This document shows, piece by piece, positions 1 through 6,219 of a stretch of DNA of 26,617 nt. The stretch is taken from positions 1 to 26,617 of IMG/VR virus record IMGVR_UViG_3300000117_008524. One strand, given 5' to 3'. A model generated the notes under the pieces. It ran no database searches. It saw only the letters and a list, made by a program, of their open reading frames with translations, and had not been told where the DNA came from. The position numbers and the translations under genes are program-made. Origin of the DNA: a virus. Each line of letters opens with the position of its first letter. Position 1 is the stretch's first letter.

Positions 1-1
1 T

Positions 2-673
2 TATCTTACAAAAGATATTGGCCTTAACGAAAATATCAATTATGAGATCTTTGATTATGCCATTATTTGCACCCCAACAATGGATCACATGGAGGAAATC
101 TCCAATGCCTTAAGAGGCAATGATAAGTTAAGAATCTTATGTGAAAAGCCTCTCACAAAACACCCTTTTAAAGACGATATTCATTACTCATATTTGAAGG
201 CCTTTAAAAATATCCATATGGTCAACAATTATGATTATGCTTTTAAAAGAGCATGTAGAGACCAGTCCAATTTTGTAAATGCAACAGGGTTGACCACTTA
301 TGAGTATTACCAAACAGGGCGTGATGGCCTTTTATTTGATTGCATTCAGTTAATTAAAATGGCCAAAGCAGATATTGAGTTAAAAGGTTATGGGTGGAAG
401 TGGCAGTGTCAAATTAACGGTTGGAGGATCGACCGTAACCTTATTGATGATAGCTATTATGATATGATTGAGGACTTTATCTCAGATAAATTAGAACAAA
501 CGGATTTGGACGAGTTATTAATACTCCATAAATTTATCGGACTTGAAAATGAGCAATTTGAACAAGAATCTCTATTCGGTGACCAACGTAAGCATTGGCG
601 TGCAAGCAAGGACGACCTCAAAAAGATTTCCGGCCAAAGTTTTGCAAATTATGGGCGACCGATGCTTAGTTGA
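2..673 (+). CDS. Gfo/Idh/MocA-type dehydrogenase, partial (5' end outside window)
   Basis: The reading frame is open from the first base, so the N-terminal part of the gene lies outside the window. Near the window start, the translation shows the family's two adjacent signatures: a hydrophobic strand leading into ICTPTMDHMEEI, then a short helix and CEKPLT. In Gfo/Idh/MocA oxidoreductases these lie at the end of the NAD(P)-binding Rossmann fold, and the EKP lysine is catalytic. Only a short C-terminal domain of about 150 residues follows. Members oxidise or reduce sugar or nucleotide-sugar hydroxyls; the substrate here is unknown. The last 30 residues overlap the next gene by 95-125 bases in another frame, which is unusual for this compact genome, so the true 3' end may be disturbed. 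The neighbours (cytidylyltransferase, aminotransferase, acetyltransferase) suggest a role in making an activated sugar. Confidence 0.72.
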   Translation, partial: YLTKDIGLNENINYEIFDYAIICTPTMDHMEEISNALRGNDKLRILCEKPLTKHPFKDDIHYSYLKAFKNIHMVNNYDYAFKRACRDQSNFVNATGLTTYEYYQTGRDGLLFDCIQLIKMAKADIELKGYGWKWQCQINGWRIDRNLIDDSYYDMIEDFISDKLEQTDLDELLILHKFIGLENEQFEQESLFGDQRKHWRASKDDLKKISGQSFANYGRPMLS

Positions 674-1091
674 CCACGTTATAGGTAATGCCACCTACTC
701 AAGCAGGTATATTAACCGTCACACACATAGAACAGGGGTAAAATGCCAGGTCTTTTTATTAGTCCCTAAAGGGGATAATAGGCTTTTAGTCTCAAGACCA
801 GGAGTTACCGTTATTGAGGGTGACGAAAATGACGTTTTATCTAGATATACTAAAATGCAAGACCAGCACCCAGCGGACTTTATTTGCAGGATAACAGCTG
901 ACTGCCCCATGGTACCTTCGGCCATGATCACTAAGGCAATTATGGGGGCCGTTAAAGGCCCTTGGGATTTCATGACTAATGCTATGCCAGGGTATAGGAC
1001 TTACCCTGACGGATCTGACGTTGAGGTTATGTCAGCAAAACTCTTAGAGCACTTGGCAAAAAATGCAGTGGGTCACAAAGAGAGCATGTGA
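549..1091 (+). CDS. SpsF/NeuA-like cytidylyltransferase, N-terminal part (frameshifted)
   Basis: The N-terminal motif VQARTTSKRFPAKVL matches the nucleotide-binding signature of SpsF-type cytidylyltransferases (family pattern: QAR, two to three residues, S-x-R-x-P-x-K-x-L). Further on, DENDVLSRY and RITADCPMV match the family's conserved blocks around the metal-binding aspartate. These enzymes transfer CMP from CTP to an acidic sugar. ATG 549 gives a slightly long N-terminus; GTG 579 fits the family length better, and neither has a convincing ribosome binding site. The frame stops at 1091, just where the family expects REHV. That motif is present in the other frame at 1079-1090, so the C-terminal part is separated from this part (see the next entry). 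The gene is either an assembly error or a decayed gene. Confidence 0.7.
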   Translation: MSNLNKNLYSVTNVSIGVQARTTSKRFPAKVLQIMGDRCLVDHVIGNATYSSRYINRHTHRTGVKCQVFLLVPKGDNRLLVSRPGVTVIEGDENDVLSRYTKMQDQHPADFICRITADCPMVPSAMITKAIMGAVKGPWDFMTNAMPGYRTYPDGSDVEVMSAKLLEHLAKNAVGHKESM

Positions 1092-1288
1092 CCAATTTAC
1101 TATGGCAAGACTTCCCTGCTTGGGCATCGATAAGTCATATGTTTAACAATTATGATTTTTCAGATTTGAAATACTCTGTGGACACAGAAGAAGACTTTGA
1201 ACGCGTAAAGGATAATTATGAATCGGTTAGGGATAAGATCAAGCATTGGTGCGATCGTCATGGGCAATCAAGCGCCCATCGATTTTGA
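1088..1288 (+). CDS. SpsF-like cytidylyltransferase, C-terminal part after frame change
   Basis: This frame continues the preceding protein. Upstream of the nominal GTG at 1088, codons from 1079 read REH followed by VTNLLW, matching the conserved REHVT block of SpsF proteins. Further on, LKYSVDTEEDFERVK matches the family's LRLTVDTxEDFxxV C-terminal motif. The two frames join without a gap if one extra A is placed in the AAA run at 1077-1079, which would restore GHKREHVT. A separate start at GTG 1088 has no ribosome binding site and would cut the REH residues off. I therefore read this as the displaced 3' part of one gene spanning about 549-1288 rather than an independent protein. Confidence 0.6.
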   Translation: MTNLLWQDFPAWASISHMFNNYDFSDLKYSVDTEEDFERVKDNYESVRDKIKHWCDRHGQSSAHRF

Positions 1289-1334
1289 TTACCTAAGAAG
1301 ATCACGAGGTTATTGGGCAAAATTGTTTAACTAA
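1260..1334 (+). other. Likely displaced 5' end of the aminotransferase gene
   Basis: A 24-codon frame starts at ATG 1260 and includes IDFDYLRRSRGYW before stopping at 1334. In the +1 frame the codons just upstream of ATG 1351 read VIGQNCLTNSKNPK and run directly into the aminotransferase. GSA-type aminotransferases of surface-sugar clusters usually begin with a helix followed by a short VIxGG-xxTLSKxP segment, so the two pieces look like one N-terminus. Dropping one G from GAGGT at 1306-1310 joins them as RRSR-VIGQN. This is inference from family shape and was not tested by alignment. Confidence 0.35.
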
Positions 1335-1350
1335 CTCTAAAAACCCAAAA

Positions 1351-2481
1351 ATGCTTATTAAAGGAGTTTATCCAACCCATGCGACACACGCCAAAGGATG
1401 TCATATCTTCACAAAGGGTAATTGTAAGTATACTGATTTTATATGTGGCCTTGGAACTAATCTGCTTGGTTATGCAAATAGGGCCCTAATCGATGTAGCT
1501 CATAATGAAATGCTTAAGGGCATGTGTTATTCCATTTCATCTAGAACAGAAGTAGAGGTAGCAGAAAAATTTAGAGACGCCTTTTTTTTTGAAAAATGGA
1601 AATTTCTAAAAACAGGCACAGAGGCCTGCATGGGCGCTGTTAAAATAGCTAGGGCCTACACTAATAGGGATTTTGTTTTAACAGAAGGTTATCATGGATG
1701 GTCTAACGAGTTTATTAACGAAAAAATCACTCCTCCTGGGAAGGGCGTCCCTTACCAATCATACGTGGATAAGCTTGAACACTTGGATCAAATTAATAAA
1801 GAAATTGCATGCGTTATCGTCGAGCCTGTCCAATTAGATAACTCTCCAAAAAGAATAAAATGGTTATCTGATTTAAGGGCAAAATGTAATGAGACAGGGA
1901 CAGTCCTTATTTACGATGAGGTTATAACAGGTGGGCGCTATAAAAAAATGTGCGTCTCAAGGCACTTGGATATTAAGCCTGACCTTATTATTTTAGGGAA
2001 GGCCATATCTAATGGATTCCCTTTATCGGCCATAGGGGGATCCAAGGATCTTTTAGATGGGGACTATTTTATTAGTGGCACCTACTACGGAGAAAATGTC
2101 TCCCTAGCTGTGGCCAAAAAAGTCTTGTCTTTGCTTTTAGAGGACTCTGAGTACGACATGGAATTATTATGGGGGCACGGCCAATCATTTATTGAGGACT
2201 TTAATAGTTTATGGCCAGGGCAGCTTTACATAGCAGGCTACCCCACTAGAGGACAGTTTTTTGCTTTAGATAATAACGTTAAGCATGTGTTTTGGCAGGA
2301 GTGTGCTAAAGCGAATATTCTCTTTGGGCCTAGTTGGTTTTTTAATTTCCCTCATCTAGAAGTTGATAAAAAAGTTTTGGAAAACGTAAAAGATATTATT
2401 AGGCTTATGAAGATTAAACTTCCTAAACTCCAAGGAGAAGCACCATGTCCACCATTTTCCTCACAAAGCAGGCAGCAATAG
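1351..2481 (+). CDS. Class III PLP aminotransferase, glutamate-1-semialdehyde aminotransferase-like
   Basis: This is a fold-type I, class III aminotransferase. Visible landmarks are GLGTNLLGYAN near the N-terminus, FLKTGTEACMGAVKIAR for the PLP phosphate-binding loop, YHGW, IYDEVITG with the PLP-N1 aspartate at residue 189, and LGKAISNGFP with the Schiff-base lysine at residue 217. GVYPTHATHAKG at the start resembles the GSA-like branch found in polysaccharide and nonulosonate loci rather than HemL of haem synthesis. ATG 1351 is the first in-frame start, but conserved sequence continues upstream to about 1297, so the true start is probably ATG 1260 with a frame change between. The C-terminus overlaps the next gene by 37 bases. 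Its role is probably to transfer an amino group to a keto-sugar; the substrate is unknown. Confidence 0.85.
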   Translation: MLIKGVYPTHATHAKGCHIFTKGNCKYTDFICGLGTNLLGYANRALIDVAHNEMLKGMCYSISSRTEVEVAEKFRDAFFFEKWKFLKTGTEACMGAVKIARAYTNRDFVLTEGYHGWSNEFINEKITPPGKGVPYQSYVDKLEHLDQINKEIACVIVEPVQLDNSPKRIKWLSDLRAKCNETGTVLIYDEVITGGRYKKMCVSRHLDIKPDLIILGKAISNGFPLSAIGGSKDLLDGDYFISGTYYGENVSLAVAKKVLSLLLEDSEYDMELLWGHGQSFIEDFNSLWPGQLYIAGYPTRGQFFALDNNVKHVFWQECAKANILFGPSWFFNFPHLEVDKKVLENVKDIIRLMKIKLPKLQGEAPCPPFSSQSRQQ

Positions 2482-2666
2482 ATAGACTTGTAGAACTTAG
2501 AAAAGAAATTGTAGAGTTTAACAAAAAGCAACAAAAAGCACTTGATCAATATAATAAGATCATGAAGGAAAATTTTGGTTTTATAGAGGATGGTAAAACC
2601 ATAGATAAGCTTGATATCATCTTGCTTATTCAGAAGCTTCAAGCACAAAACCAAATCGTGGGATAA
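2445..2666 (+). CDS. Small coiled-coil protein, function unknown
   Basis: A 73-residue protein starting at ATG 2445 behind a good AAGGAG site (about 2432-2437). The sequence is charged and heptad-like from residue 10 to 45 (IDRLVELRKEIVEFNKKQQK), then a short linker, then a second amphipathic helix. It has no signal peptide, membrane segment or cysteine pair. It is sandwiched between the aminotransferase (37-base overlap) and the acetyltransferase, whose ATG follows its stop codon directly, so all three are probably translated from one message. I do not recognise a family; an oligomerisation or chaperone-like role is possible but unsupported. Confidence 0.6.
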   Translation: MSTIFLTKQAAIDRLVELRKEIVEFNKKQQKALDQYNKIMKENFGFIEDGKTIDKLDIILLIQKLQAQNQIVG

Positions 2667-3218
2667 ATGTATTTAGATGTCGTCCTAGAAAGTGACCTGC
2701 CTTATCTAAGAAATTACCGTAACATGTACCCCATAAGGCGCTGGTGCCGTCAAATGGGGCTCATATCCGAGCCTCAACAATACGGCTGGTACCAAATGAT
2801 TAATGAGGACTCCTCTATTGAAATGTTTTGCATAAGAGTCGACGATGAGGATGAGGGTAAGGTTACCTTGCCTGTTGGAGTGTGTGGTCTCACTAGCATA
2901 TCCGGCCTTCATCGTAGGGCAGAATTTAGCCTTTATATAGCGCCTGCTTTTCAACGTAAGGGTTATGCCAAAAAGGCCCTAAAAATGCTTTTAAAATTTG
3001 GTTTTGATGAGCTCGGGCTTAATATCATTTGGGGGGAGTCCTTTGAGGGTAACCCAGCTACAAAAATGTTTGAGTCTCTTGGTATGATTCACGAGGGGAC
3101 TAGGCATCAATTTTACTACAAAGAAGGTCAGTTTATTGACGCTAACCTATATTCAATTACCTCTAAAGAGTTTAATAAAAGAAATCCCAAACTAAGGATT
3201 GAGTCCAGCGATGAATGA
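2667..3218 (+). CDS. GNAT-family N-acetyltransferase (RimJ/PseH-like)
   Basis: A 183-residue GNAT domain. The acetyl-CoA pyrophosphate-binding motif A is seen as LYIAPAFQRKGYAKKAL, matching Q/R-x-x-G-x-G/A after a beta strand. It is followed by the typical strand and helix, GESFEGNPATKMFESLGM, which is the NxxAxxxxxxxGF-type motif of RimJ/RimL-like members. The N-terminus contains a WYQM motif before the central sheet, as in acetyltransferases acting on protein N-termini or amino sugars. PseH, which acetylates the 4-amino sugar in pseudaminic acid synthesis, is a GNAT of this size, and the flanking sugar enzymes make that reading attractive. Sequence alone does not separate the alternatives. 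Confidence 0.85.
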   Translation: MYLDVVLESDLPYLRNYRNMYPIRRWCRQMGLISEPQQYGWYQMINEDSSIEMFCIRVDDEDEGKVTLPVGVCGLTSISGLHRRAEFSLYIAPAFQRKGYAKKALKMLLKFGFDELGLNIIWGESFEGNPATKMFESLGMIHEGTRHQFYYKEGQFIDANLYSITSKEFNKRNPKLRIESSDE

Positions 3219-3447
3219 GGCCATATTACTTACCTTTGTGATCGGGTTAATTGTAGGCATGATCTTTGGCCTATTTGTTATAAGCTCATTAAAAAAACAA
3301 ACAAGCGTACAATCCCCCCCGCCTCCACCAAAAAAAGAGAAAAAGAGACCTAAAGTCCCCCCTGGTGTTACAGTAAATAATGACATCAAATTTTGGAGGT
3401 CTGAAAAATGCAAGGATTACGAAAGTGGGGGGCCGTCACAATTTTAG
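3211..3447 (+). CDS. Small single-span membrane protein (lysis-module candidate)
   Basis: Starting at ATG 3211, the protein has a short N-terminal segment, one clear membrane helix (AILLTFVIGLIVGMIFGLFV) with glycine zipper-like spacing, a basic stretch, then a proline run and a Lys-rich region (PPPPPKKEKKR). A TTG twelve bases upstream also fits the frame, but the AAGGA at 3194-3198 and the overlap with the preceding stop codon favour ATG 3211. The size (78 residues) and position just before a second membrane protein and an amidase suggest part of a holin or spanin set. The family is not recognised. Confidence 0.6.
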   Translation: MNEAILLTFVIGLIVGMIFGLFVISSLKKQTSVQSPPPPPKKEKKRPKVPPGVTVNNDIKFWRSEKCKDYESGGPSQF

Positions 3448-3638
3448 GTGCCATGCTAGCTGGTCTAGGCACATTTCTTTTAGATCATTTTTTAACTGAT
3501 TATCCCAACTTAAAAGCACAAGTCAGAGTCTTAGAAATCCAATCAGAGGATAAATTAGAGATACTTAGCGACATGAGAGAAGACATTAAAGAGATTAGGC
3601 AAGGGCAAATAGAAATCTATAAAATATTGGTAGACTAA
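3408..3638 (+). CDS. Membrane-anchored coiled-coil protein (holin/spanin-like)
   Basis: A 76-residue protein with a strong GGAGG site just upstream. Residues 8-30 form an N-terminal membrane helix (AVTILGAMLAGLGTFLLDHF). The remainder is a charged coiled coil with ...LEIQSEDKLEILSDMREDIKEIRQ. A membrane anchor followed by a coil is the topology of phage inner-membrane spanins and of many small holin-associated proteins. It overlaps the end of the preceding membrane protein by 40 bases in another frame, an arrangement seen for Rz/Rz1 pairs, although there the overlap order and the lipoprotein signal differ; no lipobox is visible here. The next gene, the endolysin, starts in its stop codon (TAATG). 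Confidence 0.6.
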   Translation: MQGLRKWGAVTILGAMLAGLGTFLLDHFLTDYPNLKAQVRVLEIQSEDKLEILSDMREDIKEIRQGQIEIYKILVD

Positions 3639-4051
3639 TGCGCAAGATCAATGAGTGTATAATCCACTGCACAGCAATAAATAAAGACTTATCCATAGAA
3701 GACATTAGGAAAATGCACGTAGGGCAAGGCTGGGATGATTGTGGCTATCATTACTTGGTGCGCCACTCAGGCACTATTGAGGTAGGCCGGCCTCTTTGGA
3801 TCATGGGTGCCCATTGTAGGGGTCATAATAAAAACTCAATCGGTATAGCTTTTAACGGACTTAATGAGTTTTACGAAGAGCAATTTCAGTCCGCTGCATC
3901 ACTTATATTTGACCTCCAACAGATTTTCGGGGATCTTAAGATATCGCCACACAACAAATATTCAAACAAACGATGTCCAGTATTTGACGTCAGTATAATC
4001 AAAGGATTGATCGATGGGATGGAAAAGCTACGTACTTCTTATATGGAATAG
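3638..4051 (+). CDS. N-acetylmuramoyl-L-alanine amidase, T7 lysozyme type (endolysin)
   Basis: A 137-residue Amidase_2 (T7 lysozyme-like) protein. Zinc ligands expected from T7 lysozyme (His17, His122, Cys130) are matched by His10 in IIHCTA, His105 in SPHNKYSNKRC and Cys113 in RCPVFDV. The His-Cys spacing of eight is the same as in T7. The catalytic tyrosine and lysine are matched by Tyr37 (CGYHYLV) and Lys111, two before the cysteine. The protein is therefore probably an active zinc amidase that cuts the bond between muramic acid and L-alanine in peptidoglycan. It lacks a signal peptide, so it should need a holin; the two upstream membrane proteins are the candidates. The one departure from the usual motif is PHNKY in place of GHR/GHN-type sequence before the ligand. 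Confidence 0.92.
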   Translation: MRKINECIIHCTAINKDLSIEDIRKMHVGQGWDDCGYHYLVRHSGTIEVGRPLWIMGAHCRGHNKNSIGIAFNGLNEFYEEQFQSAASLIFDLQQIFGDLKISPHNKYSNKRCPVFDVSIIKGLIDGMEKLRTSYME

Positions 4052-4157
4052 CGGTGGAAAATTGGCCTTAACTGCTATTGCAAAAAGAACAGACAATAAA
4101 TGGGATGATTTGGCCGTAGACTCAATTGATAAAGTTATAAATCAAGTGTTAGGATAA
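4014..4157 (+). CDS. Small phage protein, 47 residues, holin-like tail motif
   Basis: ATG 4014 has an AAAGGA site seven bases upstream and opens a 47-codon frame that overlaps the amidase by 38 bases. The product has a short hydrophobic N-terminus (SYVLLIWN) and then LALTAIAKRTDNKWDD followed by an amphipathic C-terminal helix ending in VINQVLG. The pattern IAKxTxNKWDD followed by a helix recurs in small phage proteins beside holins and endolysins. The hydrophobic part is too short for a confident membrane helix. It is the last gene before the terminator. Confidence 0.5.
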   Translation: MGWKSYVLLIWNSGGKLALTAIAKRTDNKWDDLAVDSIDKVINQVLG

Positions 4158-4198
4158 AGATACCACTGCTATTTATCTATTTTTCGCTTCTTATCTTT

Positions 4199-4243
4199 AA
4201 CCCCACTAGCGTTTTTCGAACTTTCACTAGTGGGGTTTTATTT
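4199..4243 (+). terminator. Rho-independent terminator after the lysis module
   Basis: An 11-base perfect stem, AACCCCACTAG at 4199-4209 and CTAGTGGGGTT at 4227-4237, encloses a 17-base loop and is followed by a T-rich tail. It lies between the plus-strand lysis genes and a minus-strand operon ending at 4238, so it separates convergent transcripts. On the minus strand the tail is weaker. Confidence 0.82.
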
Positions 4244-4471
4244 AATTCGCTCTATCTCTTTTTCGCAATCTTCTCTGTTAAAAGTTATAGGCCAAACGTC
4301 ATCTTCATTTATTTTTATCTCCATGCCAGTAACATCATAGTAATAAATAACAAGATCCTCATCTTCATTGTCAGGGCATTTAGCTCTATAAAAACAGGCC
4401 TGCGTAGGATCGCCATACTCAGAAATAACCCACCAAGGTTTTTTAATCCTCTTCAATTTTCCTAGCTTCAC
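4238..4471 (-). CDS. Hypothetical phage protein, 77 residues
   Basis: The start is GTG at 4471-4469, chosen because an AGGAG lies seven bases upstream on the minus strand and no in-frame ATG sits near it. The protein has a basic N-terminus (KLGKLKRIKKPWW) and an acidic middle (DNEDEDLVIYYYD), and ends in a charged helix. Two cysteines near the middle (ACFYRAKC) could pair or bind metal, but no family is recognised. It overlaps the gene upstream of it by 29 bases and is the last gene of the short minus-strand operon led by the ERF protein. Confidence 0.65.
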   Translation of the reverse strand: MKLGKLKRIKKPWWVISEYGDPTQACFYRAKCPDNEDEDLVIYYYDVTGMEIKINEDDVWPITFNREDCEKEIERIK

Positions 4472-4592
4472 GTTTTAACTCCTGGTGGTAACCCTCTTCT
4501 CCATACTCAGGGCAATCACATGCCCTGATCCAACCTTTAGTAATTTTCCCACAGATAAGGCACTCCTCTTCATGCTCATCTTCGTAAAACAT
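4443..4592 (-). CDS. Small zinc-ribbon-like protein, 49 residues
   Basis: A 49-codon frame starts at ATG 4592-4590, only two bases past the stop codon of the ERF gene, and runs into the start of the next minus-strand gene. The protein is acidic at the N-terminus (FYEDEHEEE) and has CLIC followed 11 residues later by CDC, a possible four-cysteine metal site. It ends in a charged helix. A weak AGGCG precedes the start. The tight spacing in a three-gene operon supports it being translated. Confidence 0.52.
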   Translation of the reverse strand: MFYEDEHEEECLICGKITKGWIRACDCPEYGEEGYHQELKREARKIEED

Positions 4593-4594
4593 AA

Positions 4595-5113
4595 TTAGCG
4601 CCTATTATATTGACGGTCATACTCAACCCTAGGGCCAGACTGTTGTACAGGTGGTCTTTGCTGTGTCTGTTGAGGCGCTTGATTAGGTTGGCGGTTATAT
4701 GCTTGTTGGGGCCGTGGCTGTCCAGAGCTTCTACCATCGTCGTCCTCATCCCCTACAATGCCTAATAGGTTTTGTATTGAATAGCGACGCGCGTAAGTAA
4801 TGGCAGATCCAAGGGATTGCATAGCGTTCATCTTGCCTTTTCCATCCATTAATAAACGCATAGAGTCGCCAATAAACTCCCCACTAGAGTGGTAAATCCT
4901 AGTATTGACCACCATTGACTCACCGTCCGAGTCAACAGACTGTACTATACATAGTCCATTTTCAGCTAATATTGGCCGTGCCATGTCGAGTATGGACGGA
5001 AGGTCAGCGTATTTGTAACCATAGCCACTCTTGGATTTATCAGGATTTTTAAATTTTGCTTGGGCGGTTATTAGGGCAGGGATGATAGATTTTACAGACT
5101 CACTGGTCTTCAT
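4595..5113 (-). CDS. ERF-family single-strand DNA annealing protein
   Basis: The 172-residue product has the ERF signature: an N-terminal helix, then YGYKYADLPSILDMARPIL, a beta-rich middle (VNTRIYHSSGEFI) and SAITYARRYSIQNLLGI. The family member P22 Erf anneals complementary single strands for recombination-dependent replication and genome circularisation. The C-terminal third (from about residue 125) is a low-complexity Gln/Pro/Arg tail, which in such proteins often contacts a partner such as SSB; that role is inference here. The start ATG follows an AAAGGAG site with the sequence GGAGTTTCAAATG, also found at the ParB gene. Its promoter should lie in 5114-5186, to the left of the hairpin at 5187-5219. 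Confidence 0.87.
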   Translation of the reverse strand: MKTSESVKSIIPALITAQAKFKNPDKSKSGYGYKYADLPSILDMARPILAENGLCIVQSVDSDGESMVVNTRIYHSSGEFIGDSMRLLMDGKGKMNAMQSLGSAITYARRYSIQNLLGIVGDEDDDGRSSGQPRPQQAYNRQPNQAPQQTQQRPPVQQSGPRVEYDRQYNRR

Positions 5114-5186
5114 TTGAAACTCCTTTATTGTAATGCGTAAATGTCGTAGAGAAGCTTATAATGAGGCTCTTGGAATGTCTAGAAAT

Positions 5187-5219
5187 AAAAAGGCCGTAAG
5201 AAATACCTACGGCCTTTTT
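5187..5219. terminator. Symmetric hairpin with A/T flanks, possible bidirectional terminator
   Basis: A perfect 12-base inverted repeat, AAAAAGGCCGTA at 5187-5198 and TACGGCCTTTTT at 5208-5219, with a 9-base loop. The A and T runs give a terminator-like structure on both strands. It lies between the divergent ERF and replication genes, where no gene needs an end. It may therefore insulate the two operons, attenuate a leader or terminate a small RNA. The second hairpin begins at the next base. Confidence 0.6.
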
Positions 5220-5329
5220 GCACTAGTCGGAGTTTCAAATTTCGACTAATGTAGTGCTGGTTTTGCCTCGACTAAAAGGAAAAATAAAACCAACAACAAA
5301 TCATCTTCCTTTTAGCCGGCCCAAAACCA
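5220..5329 (+). promoter_or_regulatory. Two abutting hairpins in the replication-gene leader
   Basis: Hairpin A: GCACTA at 5220-5225 pairs with TAGTGC at 5252-5257, and GTCG at 5226-5229 with CGAC at 5243-5246, leaving a TAATG bulge. Hairpin B: TGGTTTTG at 5258-5265 pairs with CAAAACCA at 5322-5329, and inside it CTAAAAGGAA at 5272-5281 pairs with TTCCTTTTAG at 5306-5315. With the preceding hairpin (5187-5219) these form an uninterrupted row of three. The last one ends about 20 bases before the AAGGAG site of the DnaD-like gene. It could be a 5' leader, a small RNA or part of a replication origin. The pairing is seen directly; the function is unknown. Confidence 0.45.
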
Positions 5330-5361
5330 CTTGTCTAGTGATTTGGTTAAAAGGAGTCATA

Positions 5362-6219
5362 ATGGATCACAAAGTCGATATTCAGCCTAATTCATGTAAA
5401 AATGACACGGTAGCGAATGAAGTTGTACAGGATCAATGGAAATATGGCCTTGATAACATGGAGTCCCATAATTTCTTTACAGAAGACGCCATAAAGTATG
5501 GGGCCGAAGAGGCCATAGTTTTATCCAATATAAGATTCTGGCTCAAAAAAAATGAGATATCAGAGAAAAACCTGCACGATGGGCGATATTGGACATTCAA
5601 TACGATTAAGGCCTTTGCAAGGTATCACCCCTATTTCTCAGTGAGACAATTAGAAAGGATATTAAAAAACCTTATTAGCAAAGGGGCGCTAGTCACAGGC
5701 AATTATAATAAAACCCTATATGATAGGACTAAGTGGTATGCCGCAGGGTTTCCACCAAACGCGAAAATGGAAAAACCTAAAAGCGTAAATGAAAAAACCC
5801 AAACGGTGGAACCTATACCAGATATAAAACCTAATAATAAAACCAATTATTTATGTGAGGCAGGTGCCTCACCTGCATGTAAAGAAGATGAAATCATTGA
5901 GCATTTAAACACCAAAGCAAAGCGTCAATTTAACAAAGTCGAGGCACATAGGACTAAGATCCGATCCCTTTTAAAAGACTACCCCTTAGATGCCCTTAAA
6001 ATGGTCATAGATTACAAAGTTAAAGAATGGATGGGGAGTAAGTGGGAAAAATATTTAAGGCCTTCTACGCTCTTCTCAGTAAAGCATTTCGATGAGTACC
6101 TAGATGAGGCAAAAAAAGAATCATCAACTAAGGCCAGTGAAGATGGGGGGATAACCAATGACGAGCTATTCCAGCAAATGGAAAAAAATAGAGACCGTTT
6201 AAATGAGGGATTAAAATGA
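5362..6219 (+). CDS. DnaD-like replication initiator with conserved phage C-terminal domain
   Basis: The open frame reaches back to 5254, but ATG 5362 follows an AAGGAG (5351-5356), while the upstream part has no start codon with a site and lies in the hairpin region. Residues 30-130 form a winged-helix domain typical of phage replisome organisers: EEAIVLSNIRFWL, RYWTFNTIKAFARYHPYFS, then VRQLERILKNLISKGAL and the DRTKWYAAGF block. Residues 175-245 resemble the phage C-terminal domain known as Phg_2220_C: IIEHLNTKAKRQF, then VIDYKVKEWMG and KYLRPSTLFSVKHFDEYL. Such proteins bind the phage origin and load the helicase. The next gene (ATPase) overlaps its stop codon, in line with a replication pair. 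Confidence 0.87.
   Translation: MDHKVDIQPNSCKNDTVANEVVQDQWKYGLDNMESHNFFTEDAIKYGAEEAIVLSNIRFWLKKNEISEKNLHDGRYWTFNTIKAFARYHPYFSVRQLERILKNLISKGALVTGNYNKTLYDRTKWYAAGFPPNAKMEKPKSVNEKTQTVEPIPDIKPNNKTNYLCEAGASPACKEDEIIEHLNTKAKRQFNKVEAHRTKIRSLLKDYPLDALKMVIDYKVKEWMGSKWEKYLRPSTLFSVKHFDEYLDEAKKESSTKASEDGGITNDELFQQMEKNRDRLNEGLK

Noticed and set aside
719-973. Minus-strand frame across the SpsF-like gene
   Set aside because: It lies opposite well-matched SpsF coding sequence, has no ribosome binding site and no recognisable motif.
2352-2954. Minus-strand frames across the aminotransferase end and GNAT gene
   Set aside because: They mirror coding sequence of recognised genes and have no starts with sites; a Phe/Leu-rich translation reflects AT-rich antisense only.
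5254-5361. Upstream extension of the DnaD-like gene
   Set aside because: Open in frame, but without a start codon with a ribosome binding site, and its bases are used by the hairpin structures; ATG 5362 has an AAGGAG.
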